NCBI GenBank assembly: GCA_016191285.1
Contig: JACPPA010000052.1
Span: 1-60,831 of the forward strand
Reading direction: 5' to 3'
DNA: 60,831 nucleotides
Source: Gammaproteobacteria bacterium
GTDB lineage: Bacteria > Pseudomonadota > Gammaproteobacteria > Ga0077536
The position numbers were made by a program, and so were the translations under genes. Of the stretch, positions 45,426-53,925 are shown one piece after another. The notes below the pieces were generated by a model. It did not search any database and had not been told where the DNA came from. It worked only from the letters and a program-made list of their open reading frames with translations. Position 1 is the first letter of the stretch. Every line of letters begins with the position of its first letter.

Positions 45426-46517
45426 ATGGGATTTAAGTGCGGGATCGTCGGTTTGCCCAACGTCGGTAAATCCTCGTTGTTTAACGCGTTGACCAAAGCG
45501 GCGATCGCGGCGGAGAACTATCCGTTTTGTACCATCGAGCCGAATGTGGGTGTGGTGCCAATGCCCGATCTACGACTCACCGCGATCGCTACTCTGGTGA
45601 ATCCGAAACAAACCGTGCCGACGACAATGGAGTTCGTGGATATCGCCGGTCTCGTCGCCGGCGCCGCCGAAGGCGAAGGTCTTGGCAATCAATTTCTGGC
45701 GCACATCCGCGAAACGCAGGCCATAGCCCATGTGGTGCGCTGTTTCGAGGATGACAACATCGTGCATGTAGTGGGTCGCGTCGATCCGCTGGCGGATATC
45801 GAGATCGTTGAAACCGAACTCGCACTGGCAGATCTTGAAAGCGTGACGCGCGCGCTCGATCGCGCCGCCAAACAAGCGAAATCCGGCGACAAGGAGTCGA
45901 AGCTCCGCGTGACAGCGCTCGAGCAAGTCCGTGCGAATCTCGATCAAGTCATTCCCGTGCGCAGCCAAATGCTCGATGAAGCCGCGCTGGCGGCGATCAA
46001 GCCGCTGACCCTGCTAACCGCAAAGCCGGTGCTCTATATCGCGAACGTCAACGAAGACTCGCTCGCCGGCAACGAATTGTCCGCGCGCGTGGCGCAACTG
46101 GCCGCGTCGCAGGGCGCGCGGTGCGTGGTGATCTGCGCGGCACTCGAAGCCGAAATCGCGGCGCTGGCCGAGGCCGAACAAGCCGAGTTTCTAGCTTCAC
46201 TTGGCGTGGAAGAACCAGGCTTAAATCGCGTGATCCGCGCCGGCTATGAATTGCTCGGCTTGCAAACCTACTTCACCGCCGGCCCCAAAGAATGCCGCGC
46301 ATGGACGTTTCCGGCCGGCGCCACGGCGCCGCAAGCCGCCGCCGTCATTCACACCGATTTCGAACGCGGCTTCATCCGCGCCGAAGTGATCGCCTATGAC
46401 GACTTCATCGCGAACAAAGGCGAAGCCGGCGCGCAAAGCGCCGGCAAGTTACGTCTGGAAGGAAAGGAGTACATCGTGCAGGACGGTGACGTGATGCATT
46501 TTAGGTTTAACGTCTAA
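45426..46517 (+). CDS. ychF: redox-regulated ATPase YchF
   Basis: Obg-family P-loop NTPase of 363 aa that uses ATP and associates with ribosomes. G1 is [15 protein letters not shown]3 [20 protein letters not shown], and the C-terminal TGS domain includes [14 protein letters not shown]. It starts 8 bp after pth and completes the core block; accessory DNA begins after it. Confidence 0.94.
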   Translation: MGFKCGIVGLPNVGKSSLFNALTKAAIAAENYPFCTIEPNVGVVPMPDLRLTAIATLVNPKQTVPTTMEFVDIAGLVAGAAEGEGLGNQFLAHIRETQAIAHVVRCFEDDNIVHVVGRVDPLADIEIVETELALADLESVTRALDRAAKQAKSGDKESKLRVTALEQVRANLDQVIPVRSQMLDEAALAAIKPLTLLTAKPVLYIANVNEDSLAGNELSARVAQLAASQGARCVVICAALEAEIAALAEAEQAEFLASLGVEEPGLNRVIRAGYELLGLQTYFTAGPKECRAWTFPAGATAPQAAAVIHTDFERGFIRAEVIAYDDFIANKGEAGAQSAGKLRLEGKEYIVQDGDVMHFRFNV

Positions 46518-46889
46518 CAAAAATCCCAGATTTCACGGGTATCGTCTGGAAGCTATTGGAATTCTAACTAAAACTCGTTGATGATTGGGGCAATCTGCGC
46601 ATCGTCACTACCGGCTCCCGCCGCGTAGTGACGATGCGACTGGCGGAGACGAAGTTCTCTACGTAACGAGGAAACACCGGCGCGGCTATCCAAGCGGATA
46701 GTTGCCCGGATGGCGCATCGCTACTGACGGATATCTCCGGCCTTGTGGCCACCGGCTTGCGGGAGATCGCGCCGGTTTCGGGTGTTCTTGCGAGCGGGCG
46801 ATGCACTGACGGGCATCGGTCGGGCTGAAGGCGCCACCTGTACAATCACAACGCTGGCCGGCACGCCGTGGGAGAGTTCCCGAAAACCA
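46518..46889. other. junction between ychF and the restriction island
   Basis: No gene supported. It contains a 14-bp inverted repeat at 46598-46638. A plus-strand frame ending RRVVTMRLAETKFST and stop across that repeat could be the tail of a lost gene, but it is too short to identify. Confidence 0.45.
46598..46638. repeat. 14-bp inverted repeat at the island boundary
   Basis: CGCATCGTCACTAC (46598-46611) and its perfect complement GTAGTGACGATGCG (46625-46638) flank a 13-nt G/C-rich spacer. No T-run follows on either strand. It stands between the last core gene and hsdR. Confidence 0.6.
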
Positions 46890-49414
46890 ATGAAGGAAGC
46901 CACGGCCCGAATCAAGATCAATAAGCTGCTCGAAGCGGCTGGCTGGCGTTTCTTTCGGGAAGGAAACGCGCCTGCCAACATTCGACTGGAGCCGAGCGTT
47001 ACGATCAAGTCGGCGGATCTGGACGCACTCGGCGAGAACTTTGAGAAGACCACAAAAGGGTTCATCGACTTCCTTCTGCTCGACGCCAAGGGCTTCCCGT
47101 TTATCGTCCTGGAAGCAAAAGCCGAGGACAAGAACCCGCTCGTCGGCAAGGAACAGGCCCGCAAGTACGCGCGCTCTCAGAACTGCCGCTTTGTCATTCT
47201 TTCCAGCGGCAACCTGAATTATTTCTGGGATCTCGAACGCGGCAACCCGTACATCATTACTACATTTCCGACTCCGGATTCGGTCATCGGCTACCAGAAG
47301 GTCACGCCCAAGCCGGAACGCCTGATCGCGGAGCAGGTCGATGACGATTACATCGTTCTCACCCAGCGGCCGAGTTACCAGGCCGAGGTCGGATGGAAGA
47401 ACGAAGGGGAGCGCTCGAGCTACATTCAGGCCAACAAGCTCCGTTTTCTCCGGCCCTATCAACTGAAAGCCATTCACAGTCTTCAGGCTGCTGTCGATGC
47501 GGGCGACCGTTTCCTGTTTGAAATGGCCACGGGCACCGGCAAGACGCTTACCGCCGCGGCCGTCATCAAGCTCTTCCTTCGTTCCGGCAATGCCAGCCGG
47601 GTGCTGTTCCTTGTCGATCGATTGGAGCTGGAGGATCAGGCCAAGAAGGCTCTTGTCGCGTTGCTATCCGCCAACTTTCAGACGGTGATCTACAAGGAGA
47701 ACCGGGACGACTGGCGCCGCGCAGAGATCGTCGTCACTACGGTGCAGTCGCTGCTTTCAACAACAAGTACCAGAAGCTCTTTTCCCCGACCGATTTCGAC
47801 CTCGTCATTTCCGACGAAGCGCACCGCTCTATTGGCGGCAACGCCCGCGCGGTTTTCGACTACTTCATCGGCTACAAGCTTGGCCTGACCGCAACGCCGC
47901 GCGACTACCTTGGCCGGTTCGACAGCTCGAAGCCTGGCACTCGCGATCCGCGCGAAGTCGAGCGCCGCCTGCTTCTCGACACCTACCGCACTTTCGGCTG
48001 CGAAAACAGTCAACCGACCTTCCGCTACTCGCTTCTGGACGGCGTGAAGGATGGCTATCTGATCAACCCGACCGTGGTGGACGCCCGCACCGAGATCACC
48101 ACCGAGCTACTATCCGAAGAGGGCTTCGTCGTCTCGTTCACCGACGACACCGGCGAGGACCAGCAGCAGGCGTTCAAACAGCGCGAGTTCGAGAAGCGCT
48201 TTTTCGCGGAGGCCACCAACCAGCTTCTGTGCAAGACGTTCCTCGAAAACGCACTACGCGATCCGGTCAGCGGCGAAATCGGCAAGTCGATCATTTTCGC
48301 GGTCAGCCAGAACCACGCCGCCAAGCTGGCGCAGATTCTCAACCAGATGGCAGACCGCATGTTCCCTGGCAAATACCAGTCGGATTTTGCCGTCCAGATC
48401 ACGTCGCAGATTCCCGATGTCCAGCAGTTCACCATCAACTTCAGCAACAACAACCTGCTCGGTTCGGGCAACTTCATCGCCGCCTACAAGACCAGCAAGA
48501 CACGGGTATGCGTCACGGTCGGCATGATGACCACCGGCTACGACTGCACGGACATCCTCAACCTTGGCCTCTTCCGTCCGATCTTCTCGCCAACGGATTT
48601 CATCCAGATCAAGGGCCGTGGTACCCGCAGGCACAACTTCCTGGAGCAGGTCTTCGACGAGAGCGTCAAGGCGGGCGTTCAGAAGCCATCGAAGATCGCG
48701 TACAAGCTTTTCGATTTCTTCGCCAACTGCGAATACTTCGAGAAAGAGTTCAACTACGACGAAGTGCTGAAATTGCCCCGACCTACCGGGAAGGGCAGCG
48801 AGGGAGGCGATGGTCCGGTGGTCATTGGCAGTGCCTACGAACACCTCGGCGCCGACATTCTTGCATCGATGCGTGTCGAGCAGATCACCGCCGCGGGCAT
48901 GAAGATCGATCGCATGTTCTTCGAGCGCTTCGAGGATACCGTGCGTGAAAACGAGATTGTCGCGAAGGCAGTCGAGGCCGGGCAGTGGGACCGCGTGATC
49001 GACTACGTGAACCGCGAGATCTTCGACAAGCCAGAGGAGTACTACACCCTCGACAAGCTGCGCAAAGCCGCGGCTGTGGACCGCCGCATCACGCTGCGCG
49101 AGATCCTGGAAAAAGTCTTTGGCCTGATTCCGCGTTTCAAGTCCAAGGATGAACTGCTGGAAGAAGAGTTCGCGAAATTTGTTGCCGACACCAAGCCGGA
49201 AGAGGCCGCCGCCATTCCGGCCATCAAGACTTTTTTCAAGGCTTACATCACCAGCGATCGAGTGCGTCAGATCATTGAATCCCGGCACTTCACCGATCTA
49301 GCCACCAACCCTGCCTTTTCCATTCCTGATTTCCGCGCAGTACCGAAGAGGTACCGCTCGCTTGTCCCCGAATACGTTAAGGATTACGTTACTCTGAACC
49401 AGTTCATTAGCTGA
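46890..49414 (+). pseudogene. hsdR: type I restriction enzyme R subunit, single frameshift
   Basis: N-terminal nuclease domain begins MKEATARIKINKLLEAAGW, with the FIDFLLLDAKGFPFIVLEAKAE core (D...ExK). Walker A is FEMATGTGKTLTAAA. After VVTTVQSLLS near 47759 the frame changes and resumes as NNKYQKLFSPTDFDLVISDE, including the DEAH box, TATPRDYLG and the C-terminal domain to YVTLNQFIS. Loss of one base explains this; the restored protein is about 841 aa. Restriction should be lost unless slippage or a sequencing error is involved. The downstream translated part can begin at ATG 48044. Confidence 0.85.
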
Positions 49415-49430
49415 GACTCAAGGAGGAGTC

Positions 49431-50255
49431 ATGAAGATCAGAAAAACCACCATCGCTGTCCAGGGAACCGCCATCACGGTGCTATCGGAGAAGGACTTTA
49501 TCTGCCTGACGGACATCGCGCGCGTGAAGAACGCCGACCGCTCCGATGATCTTGTGCGCAACTGGCTCAGAAACCGTAACACAGTAGAGTTCCTGGGCAT
49601 TTGGGAGCAGCTCAACAACCCTGATTTTAATTCCGTCGAATTCGACGGAATTAAAATGCAGGCCGGGTTGAACAGCTTCGCGCTCACCCCGAAACAATGG
49701 ATCGAGAAGACAAAAGCCATCGGCGTCGCTTCCCACGCTGGCCGTTACGGCGGCACCTACGCACACAAGGACATCGCCTTTGAATTCGCCTCCTGGATAT
49801 CGGTCGAGTTCAAGCTCTACCTCATCAAGGAATTCCAACGTCTCAAGGAAGATGAAAATAGCCGCCTGTCGCTGGCCTGGAACCTGAATCGTACCCTTTC
49901 CAAGCTCAACTACCGCATCCACACCGACGCCATCAAAGCGCGCCTGATTCCGGCCGCGGTTACACCCGGGCAGGCCGCCATCACCTACGCCAACGAGGCG
50001 GACGTCCTTAATGTCGCCCTCTTCGGCCAGACCGCCAAGCAATGGCGCGACGCCAATCCCAAGCTGGAGGGCAACATGCGCGAGTACGCCACCGTGGAGC
50101 AACTGCTGGTGCTTGCCAATATCGAGGGCATGAACGCCGAACTCATACACATGCGGCTGTCACAGGGTGAACGCCTTAAACGCCTGAACGAGATCGCCAT
50201 CCGTCAGATGCGCGTGCTCACCTCCGCGCCGGCGAGCAAGCAGCTCAGGAAATAG
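49431..50255 (+). CDS. KilA-N domain protein
   Basis: A 274-aa protein with an N-terminal KilA-N/APSES-like DNA-binding domain (DLVRNWLRNRNTVEFLGIWEQ ... IEKTKAIGVASHAGRYGGTYAHKDIAFEFASW). A helical C-terminal half is present, including EANVL-like and YATVEQLLVLANIEGMN segments. AAGGAGG lies 5 nt before the ATG. It sits between hsdR and hsdM, common in type I loci, where a regulatory or helper role is suspected. The codons for FNSVEFDGIK lie in a perfect 34-bp palindrome. Confidence 0.85.
   Translation: MKIRKTTIAVQGTAITVLSEKDFICLTDIARVKNADRSDDLVRNWLRNRNTVEFLGIWEQLNNPDFNSVEFDGIKMQAGLNSFALTPKQWIEKTKAIGVASHAGRYGGTYAHKDIAFEFASWISVEFKLYLIKEFQRLKEDENSRLSLAWNLNRTLSKLNYRIHTDAIKARLIPAAVTPGQAAITYANEADVLNVALFGQTAKQWRDANPKLEGNMREYATVEQLLVLANIEGMNAELIHMRLSQGERLKRLNEIAIRQMRVLTSAPASKQLRK
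49624..49657. repeat. 34-bp perfect palindrome inside the KilA-N gene
   Basis: ATTTTAATTCCGTCGAA is followed immediately by its exact reverse complement. It lies in codons for DFNSVEFDGIKM. The centre GTCGAATTCGAC is an inherent palindrome of VEFD codons, but the flanking 11 bp on each side are not forced by the protein. Candidate autoregulatory site or target. Confidence 0.8.
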
Positions 50256-50258
50256 CCG

Positions 50259-52784
50259 GTGCTCGACACCGACACCAAACGCCGCATCGACACCGCCCGC
50301 GACATTCTCGTGGGCAAGGTGCCCGACCCCAAATCCCAGGTCGAGCAGATCACCATCGCGCTGATCTACAAGTTCATGGATGACATGGACGCCGAAGCCG
50401 AGGAACTGGGCGGCAAGCGCAAATTCTTCGCCGGCGGCTTCGCCCGCTACGGCTGGGCGAAGCTGATGCGCTCGGGGCTCGGCGGCCACGAGACCCTGAA
50501 TCTCTACGCCGAGGCCATCGCCAAGATGCCGGAGAACCCCGGCATCCCGCCGCTGTTCCGCGACATCTTCAAGAACGCCTACCTGCCGTATCGCGACCCG
50601 GAGACCCAGCGCGCCTTCCTCAAGATCATCGACGAGTTCACCTACGACCACTCCGAGCGCCTGCTCTCCGTGCTGGGCTCGGAGGGTGATGCCGGACAGT
50701 TCCGCACCCCGCGCCACATCATCGACTTCATCGTCGCGAGCGTAGACCCGAAGAAGACCGAGACCGTGCTCGACCCCGCCTGCGGCACGGCCGGGTTCCT
50801 GATCTCCTCCTACAAGCACATCCTCAAGGCCAACACCGACGCCAAGGGCCACAGCAAGCTGACGCCCGACGACAAGGGCCGGCTCGCGCAGAACTTCAAG
50901 GGCTACGACATCTCGCCCGACATGGTGCGCCTGTCGCTGGTGAACCTCTACCTGCACGGCTTCACCGACCCGCACATCGCCGAGTACGACACGCTCACCT
51001 CGCAGGACAAGTGGAACGAATACGCCGACGTCATCCTTGCGAACCCGCCCTTCATGTCGCCGAAGGGCGGCATCAAACCGCACAACCGCTTTTCGGTGCA
51101 GTCCAAGCGCAGCGAAGTGCTGTTCGTGGACTACATGGCCGAACATCTCACACCCCAGGGTCGAGCCGGCATCATCGTGCCAGAAGGCATCATCTTCCAG
51201 AGCCAGACCGCCTACACTCAACTGCGCAAGATGCTGGTGGAGGAGTATCTCGTCGCGGTCGTCTCACTGCCGGCCGGTGTCTTCAATCCCTATTCCGGGG
51301 TGAAGACCTCCATTCTCATCCTCGACAAGACCCTTGCGCGGCAGGCACAGACCATCGGGTTTTTCAAGATCGAGAATGATGGCTTCGGCCTTGGCGCCCA
51401 GCGCCGCGAGATTGAGAAGAACGACCTGCCACAGACTCGTGGCGAGATTGCCGAGTACCTGCGCCGCTTGCGCGCCCGCGAATCCGTCGAGGACTTCCAG
51501 CCTTCACTCGGCCGGATCGTGGCGAAAGAGAAGATAGCCGTGAATGGTGACTACAACCTGAGCGCCGAGAGGTATCGGGAGGGGGCCGCGAGTAATCATG
51601 GTTTCCCGATTGTGTCCCTCGGTGAAAGTGGTCTGTTTCGCGTCGAAAGCGGAGGTACGCCGAAATCCGAAGTCGAGGAGTATTGGGGCGGCGGTATTCC
51701 TTGGGCGACTCTGGTCGACCTTCCCGCATCGAACTTCATCTCTCAAATCACTTCGACCAAGCGGACCATTTCGGAGAAGGGTCTGCGCGAGTCGTCCGCG
51801 AAGATGGTCCCGGCAAACTCGGTGATCGTATCGACGCGGGCGACCATCGGACGCATCGCAATCAACCGGATTCCAATAGCAACGAATCAGGGTTTCAAGA
51901 ATGTCGTGATGGAAGATCCGGAGCGGGCGGTGCCGGAGTACGTCGCGTTGGCGCTCACTAGGCTCGTGCCAACGATGCAAGCATGGGCGACGGGCGGGAC
52001 GTTTGCCGAAATCTCAAAGTCGAAGTTCTGCGAACTGCAAATTCCCCTGCCGTCGCTGGAGGTGCAGAAGGAGATCGTGGCGGAGATCGAGAGCTACCAG
52101 AAAGTCATCGACGGCGCCCGCGCCGTCCTCGATAACTACCGCCCCCACATCCCCATCCACCCCGAATGGCCGATGGTGGAGCTGGCGGAGGTCATCGAGG
52201 GCAAGCCGAAGAACGGATACTCGGGCAAGCCGGTGGATCGCGTCACTGACACAAAGGTACTTACGCTAACTGCGACCACCTCTGGAAAACTCGATTTGAC
52301 GGAGTTTAAGTACCTGGATGAAGAAATTCCGCTGGACGCTGCATGCCGTTGCCGGAAAGGAGACATTTATCTCCAACGCGGAAACACGGCGGAGTTGGTC
52401 GGTACCGCAGCCCTATTCGACGTAGATGAGTCGAACTTTATCTACCCCGACCTCATGATCCGCGTGCGTGCCGACGAGTCGAAGGTCACGAGTCACTATC
52501 TACTCATTGCGCTGCAAAGCCAGCCAGTGCGGGATTTCCTGATGAGGAATGCCGTAGGGGCTGCCGGCAGCATGCCCAAGATCAATCAAGCCATCGTCGA
52601 GCGAGTTCCAATCCAGCTCCCACCCCTCGCCGTTCAGCATGCCATGGTCGCCGAGATCGACGCCGAGCAGGCGCTCGTCACCGCCAACCGCGAACTGATC
52701 ACCCGCTTCGAAACGAAGATTCAGGGAACTCTCGCCCGCGTGTGGGGCGAGGATGAACTGCCGCCGGCGGAGGCCGCCGCATGA
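50259..52784 (+). CDS. fused type I methyltransferase-specificity protein (HsdM-HsdS)
   Basis: 841 aa from GTG, 3 bp after the KilA-N stop. Residues ~1-420 are HsdM: N-terminal helical domain, SAM motif DPACGTAGF from D172 and the catalytic NPPF at N262. Residues ~445-841 are HsdS: two target-recognition domains (starting around HGFPIVSLGESGLFRVESGG and WPMVELAEVIEGKPKNGYSG). Helical spacers follow each (SLEVQKEIVAEIESYQK and LAVQHAMVAEIDAEQ). No separate hsdS exists. It should modify DNA N6-adenine in a bipartite site. Its stop overlaps the next start (ATGA). Confidence 0.87.
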   Translation: MLDTDTKRRIDTARDILVGKVPDPKSQVEQITIALIYKFMDDMDAEAEELGGKRKFFAGGFARYGWAKLMRSGLGGHETLNLYAEAIAKMPENPGIPPLFRDIFKNAYLPYRDPETQRAFLKIIDEFTYDHSERLLSVLGSEGDAGQFRTPRHIIDFIVASVDPKKTETVLDPACGTAGFLISSYKHILKANTDAKGHSKLTPDDKGRLAQNFKGYDISPDMVRLSLVNLYLHGFTDPHIAEYDTLTSQDKWNEYADVILANPPFMSPKGGIKPHNRFSVQSKRSEVLFVDYMAEHLTPQGRAGIIVPEGIIFQSQTAYTQLRKMLVEEYLVAVVSLPAGVFNPYSGVKTSILILDKTLARQAQTIGFFKIENDGFGLGAQRREIEKNDLPQTRGEIAEYLRRLRARESVEDFQPSLGRIVAKEKIAVNGDYNLSAERYREGAASNHGFPIVSLGESGLFRVESGGTPKSEVEEYWGGGIPWATLVDLPASNFISQITSTKRTISEKGLRESSAKMVPANSVIVSTRATIGRIAINRIPIATNQGFKNVVMEDPERAVPEYVALALTRLVPTMQAWATGGTFAEISKSKFCELQIPLPSLEVQKEIVAEIESYQKVIDGARAVLDNYRPHIPIHPEWPMVELAEVIEGKPKNGYSGKPVDRVTDTKVLTLTATTSGKLDLTEFKYLDEEIPLDAACRCRKGDIYLQRGNTAELVGTAALFDVDESNFIYPDLMIRVRADESKVTSHYLLIALQSQPVRDFLMRNAVGAAGSMPKINQAIVERVPIQLPPLAVQHAMVAEIDAEQALVTANRELITRFETKIQGTLARVWGEDELPPAEAAA

Positions 52785-53683
52785 ACTTGCAGGACGCCTT
52801 CTACGAGCAGAAGTTCGAAAATGAATTTCTGCGGGCGAAAGGAGACGCCTTTCAGACGCTCTTCGAGCGGCTGATGGGGCTGGCGTACAAAGCCGATTTC
52901 ATGGCCTGTCGCCCGTGGGGAAATCAGGGTGATCGCAAGAATGACGGCTTTCTAAAGTCCAAGCGGCGCCTGTTCCAGGTCTATGCGCCCAACGAGATGG
53001 ACGCAGCCAAGGCGAAGGCCAAGATCAAGGAGGACTTTGCGGGCGCCAAAGAGCACTGGAGTATTCACTTCGACAAGTGGGTGTTCGTCCACAACGCGAC
53101 GGATGGCCTGCCGCCGCATGTTCAACAACTCCTGCTTGACTTTGAATCGGCCAACTCTGGCGTTTGCATCGAGCCGTGGTCCCTAGAGGAACTCCGGCTG
53201 ATCTTTCGAAAGCTCTCTCTTGACGACAAAACATCGTGGTTTGGCCTCGCACCGTCGGATGCGGCCAGGATGAGTCTGGGCTTCGCTGATTTGAAAGTTG
53301 TTATCGAGCGCATTGCCGCGCTTTCTGCGCCACCGATGGCAGAGGTGAAGGAAGTGCCGACCGGGAAGATCGAGGCGAACGCCCTATCCGAGGCCGTCGC
53401 GCGGCTGCTCAAGGAAGGAATGATCAAGTCGCCTCTAGTCGCGGACTTTCTGTCGCAATGGCATGACGAGACCTTGGGCGAACGGTTAGCCGAGGCCTTC
53501 AAGGCCGAATATCTGCGGCTGCGCGGCGACTTTGGCCCGAACCAGCTATTTGCTGAGCTTCAGTCATGGGCCGGTGGCAATCAACGTGGGACACCGGAAC
53601 ACGAGTTGGCAGTTCTCACAGTTATCGCCTACTACTTCGAGCGCTGCGACATTTTCGAAGAACCTCGAGGTGTCTCACGATGA
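52781..53683 (+). CDS. ABC-3C system nuclease-like component
   Basis: A 300-aa protein directly coupled to the hsdMS gene and to a middle component 6-like gene. The N-terminal ~110 residues resemble a restriction-endonuclease-like fold: E29, then GDRKNDGF (D51, D55) and the strand LFQVYAP (Q66-V-Y68), similar to Mrr-type QxK/Y active sites. The C-terminal half is helical. In ABC three-component systems this position is taken by the effector. Fold assignment is inferred from motif spacing. Confidence 0.65.
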   Translation: MNLQDAFYEQKFENEFLRAKGDAFQTLFERLMGLAYKADFMACRPWGNQGDRKNDGFLKSKRRLFQVYAPNEMDAAKAKAKIKEDFAGAKEHWSIHFDKWVFVHNATDGLPPHVQQLLLDFESANSGVCIEPWSLEELRLIFRKLSLDDKTSWFGLAPSDAARMSLGFADLKVVIERIAALSAPPMAEVKEVPTGKIEANALSEAVARLLKEGMIKSPLVADFLSQWHDETLGERLAEAFKAEYLRLRGDFGPNQLFAELQSWAGGNQRGTPEHELAVLTVIAYYFERCDIFEEPRGVSR

Positions 53684-53925
53684 TCCTCCCCTCCAAGCAC
53701 CTGCCCCACGACCGCGCCCTGCTGACCGTGGGAGCATCCATTCTGCGGCACTTGTCTCACCCCGTCACGGTGTCGGCCTTGTGGGAGGAGATTCCGCGCG
53801 CGCCCTCTGTCCATAAGACGCAATCACCGCTGCGCTACGACGGGTTCGTGCTTGCGCTCGACTTGTTGTTTCTCATAGGTGCTATCGAATTGCGTGACGG
53901 CCTCCTCGTTCGGAGTGCATCGTGA
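53680..53925 (+). CDS. ABC-three component system middle component 6-like protein
   Basis: 81 aa: MILPSKHLPHDRALLTVGAS, a winged-helix-like core (LWEEIPRAP) and LDLLFLIGAIELRDGLLVR. This pattern fits the middle component 6 family that links effector and ATPase in ABC-3C systems. Start ATG overlaps the upstream stop and its stop overlaps the ATPase GTG, so the three are translationally coupled. A longer open frame extends upstream to 53566 but runs inside the nuclease-like gene. Confidence 0.75.
   Translation: MILPSKHLPHDRALLTVGASILRHLSHPVTVSALWEEIPRAPSVHKTQSPLRYDGFVLALDLLFLIGAIELRDGLLVRSAS

Noticed and set aside
48254-49288. 344-codon minus-strand open frame
   Set aside because: It lies wholly antisense to hsdR, whose frame carries helicase motifs; the antisense product has no family pattern. 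High GC coding DNA often leaves such frames open.
49482-50150. 222-codon minus-strand frame
   Set aside because: Antisense to the KilA-N gene; no family pattern.
50160-51221. 353-codon minus-strand open frame
   Set aside because: Antisense to the HsdM part of the fusion; repetitive Val/Gly/Asp-rich composition with no recognisable motif.
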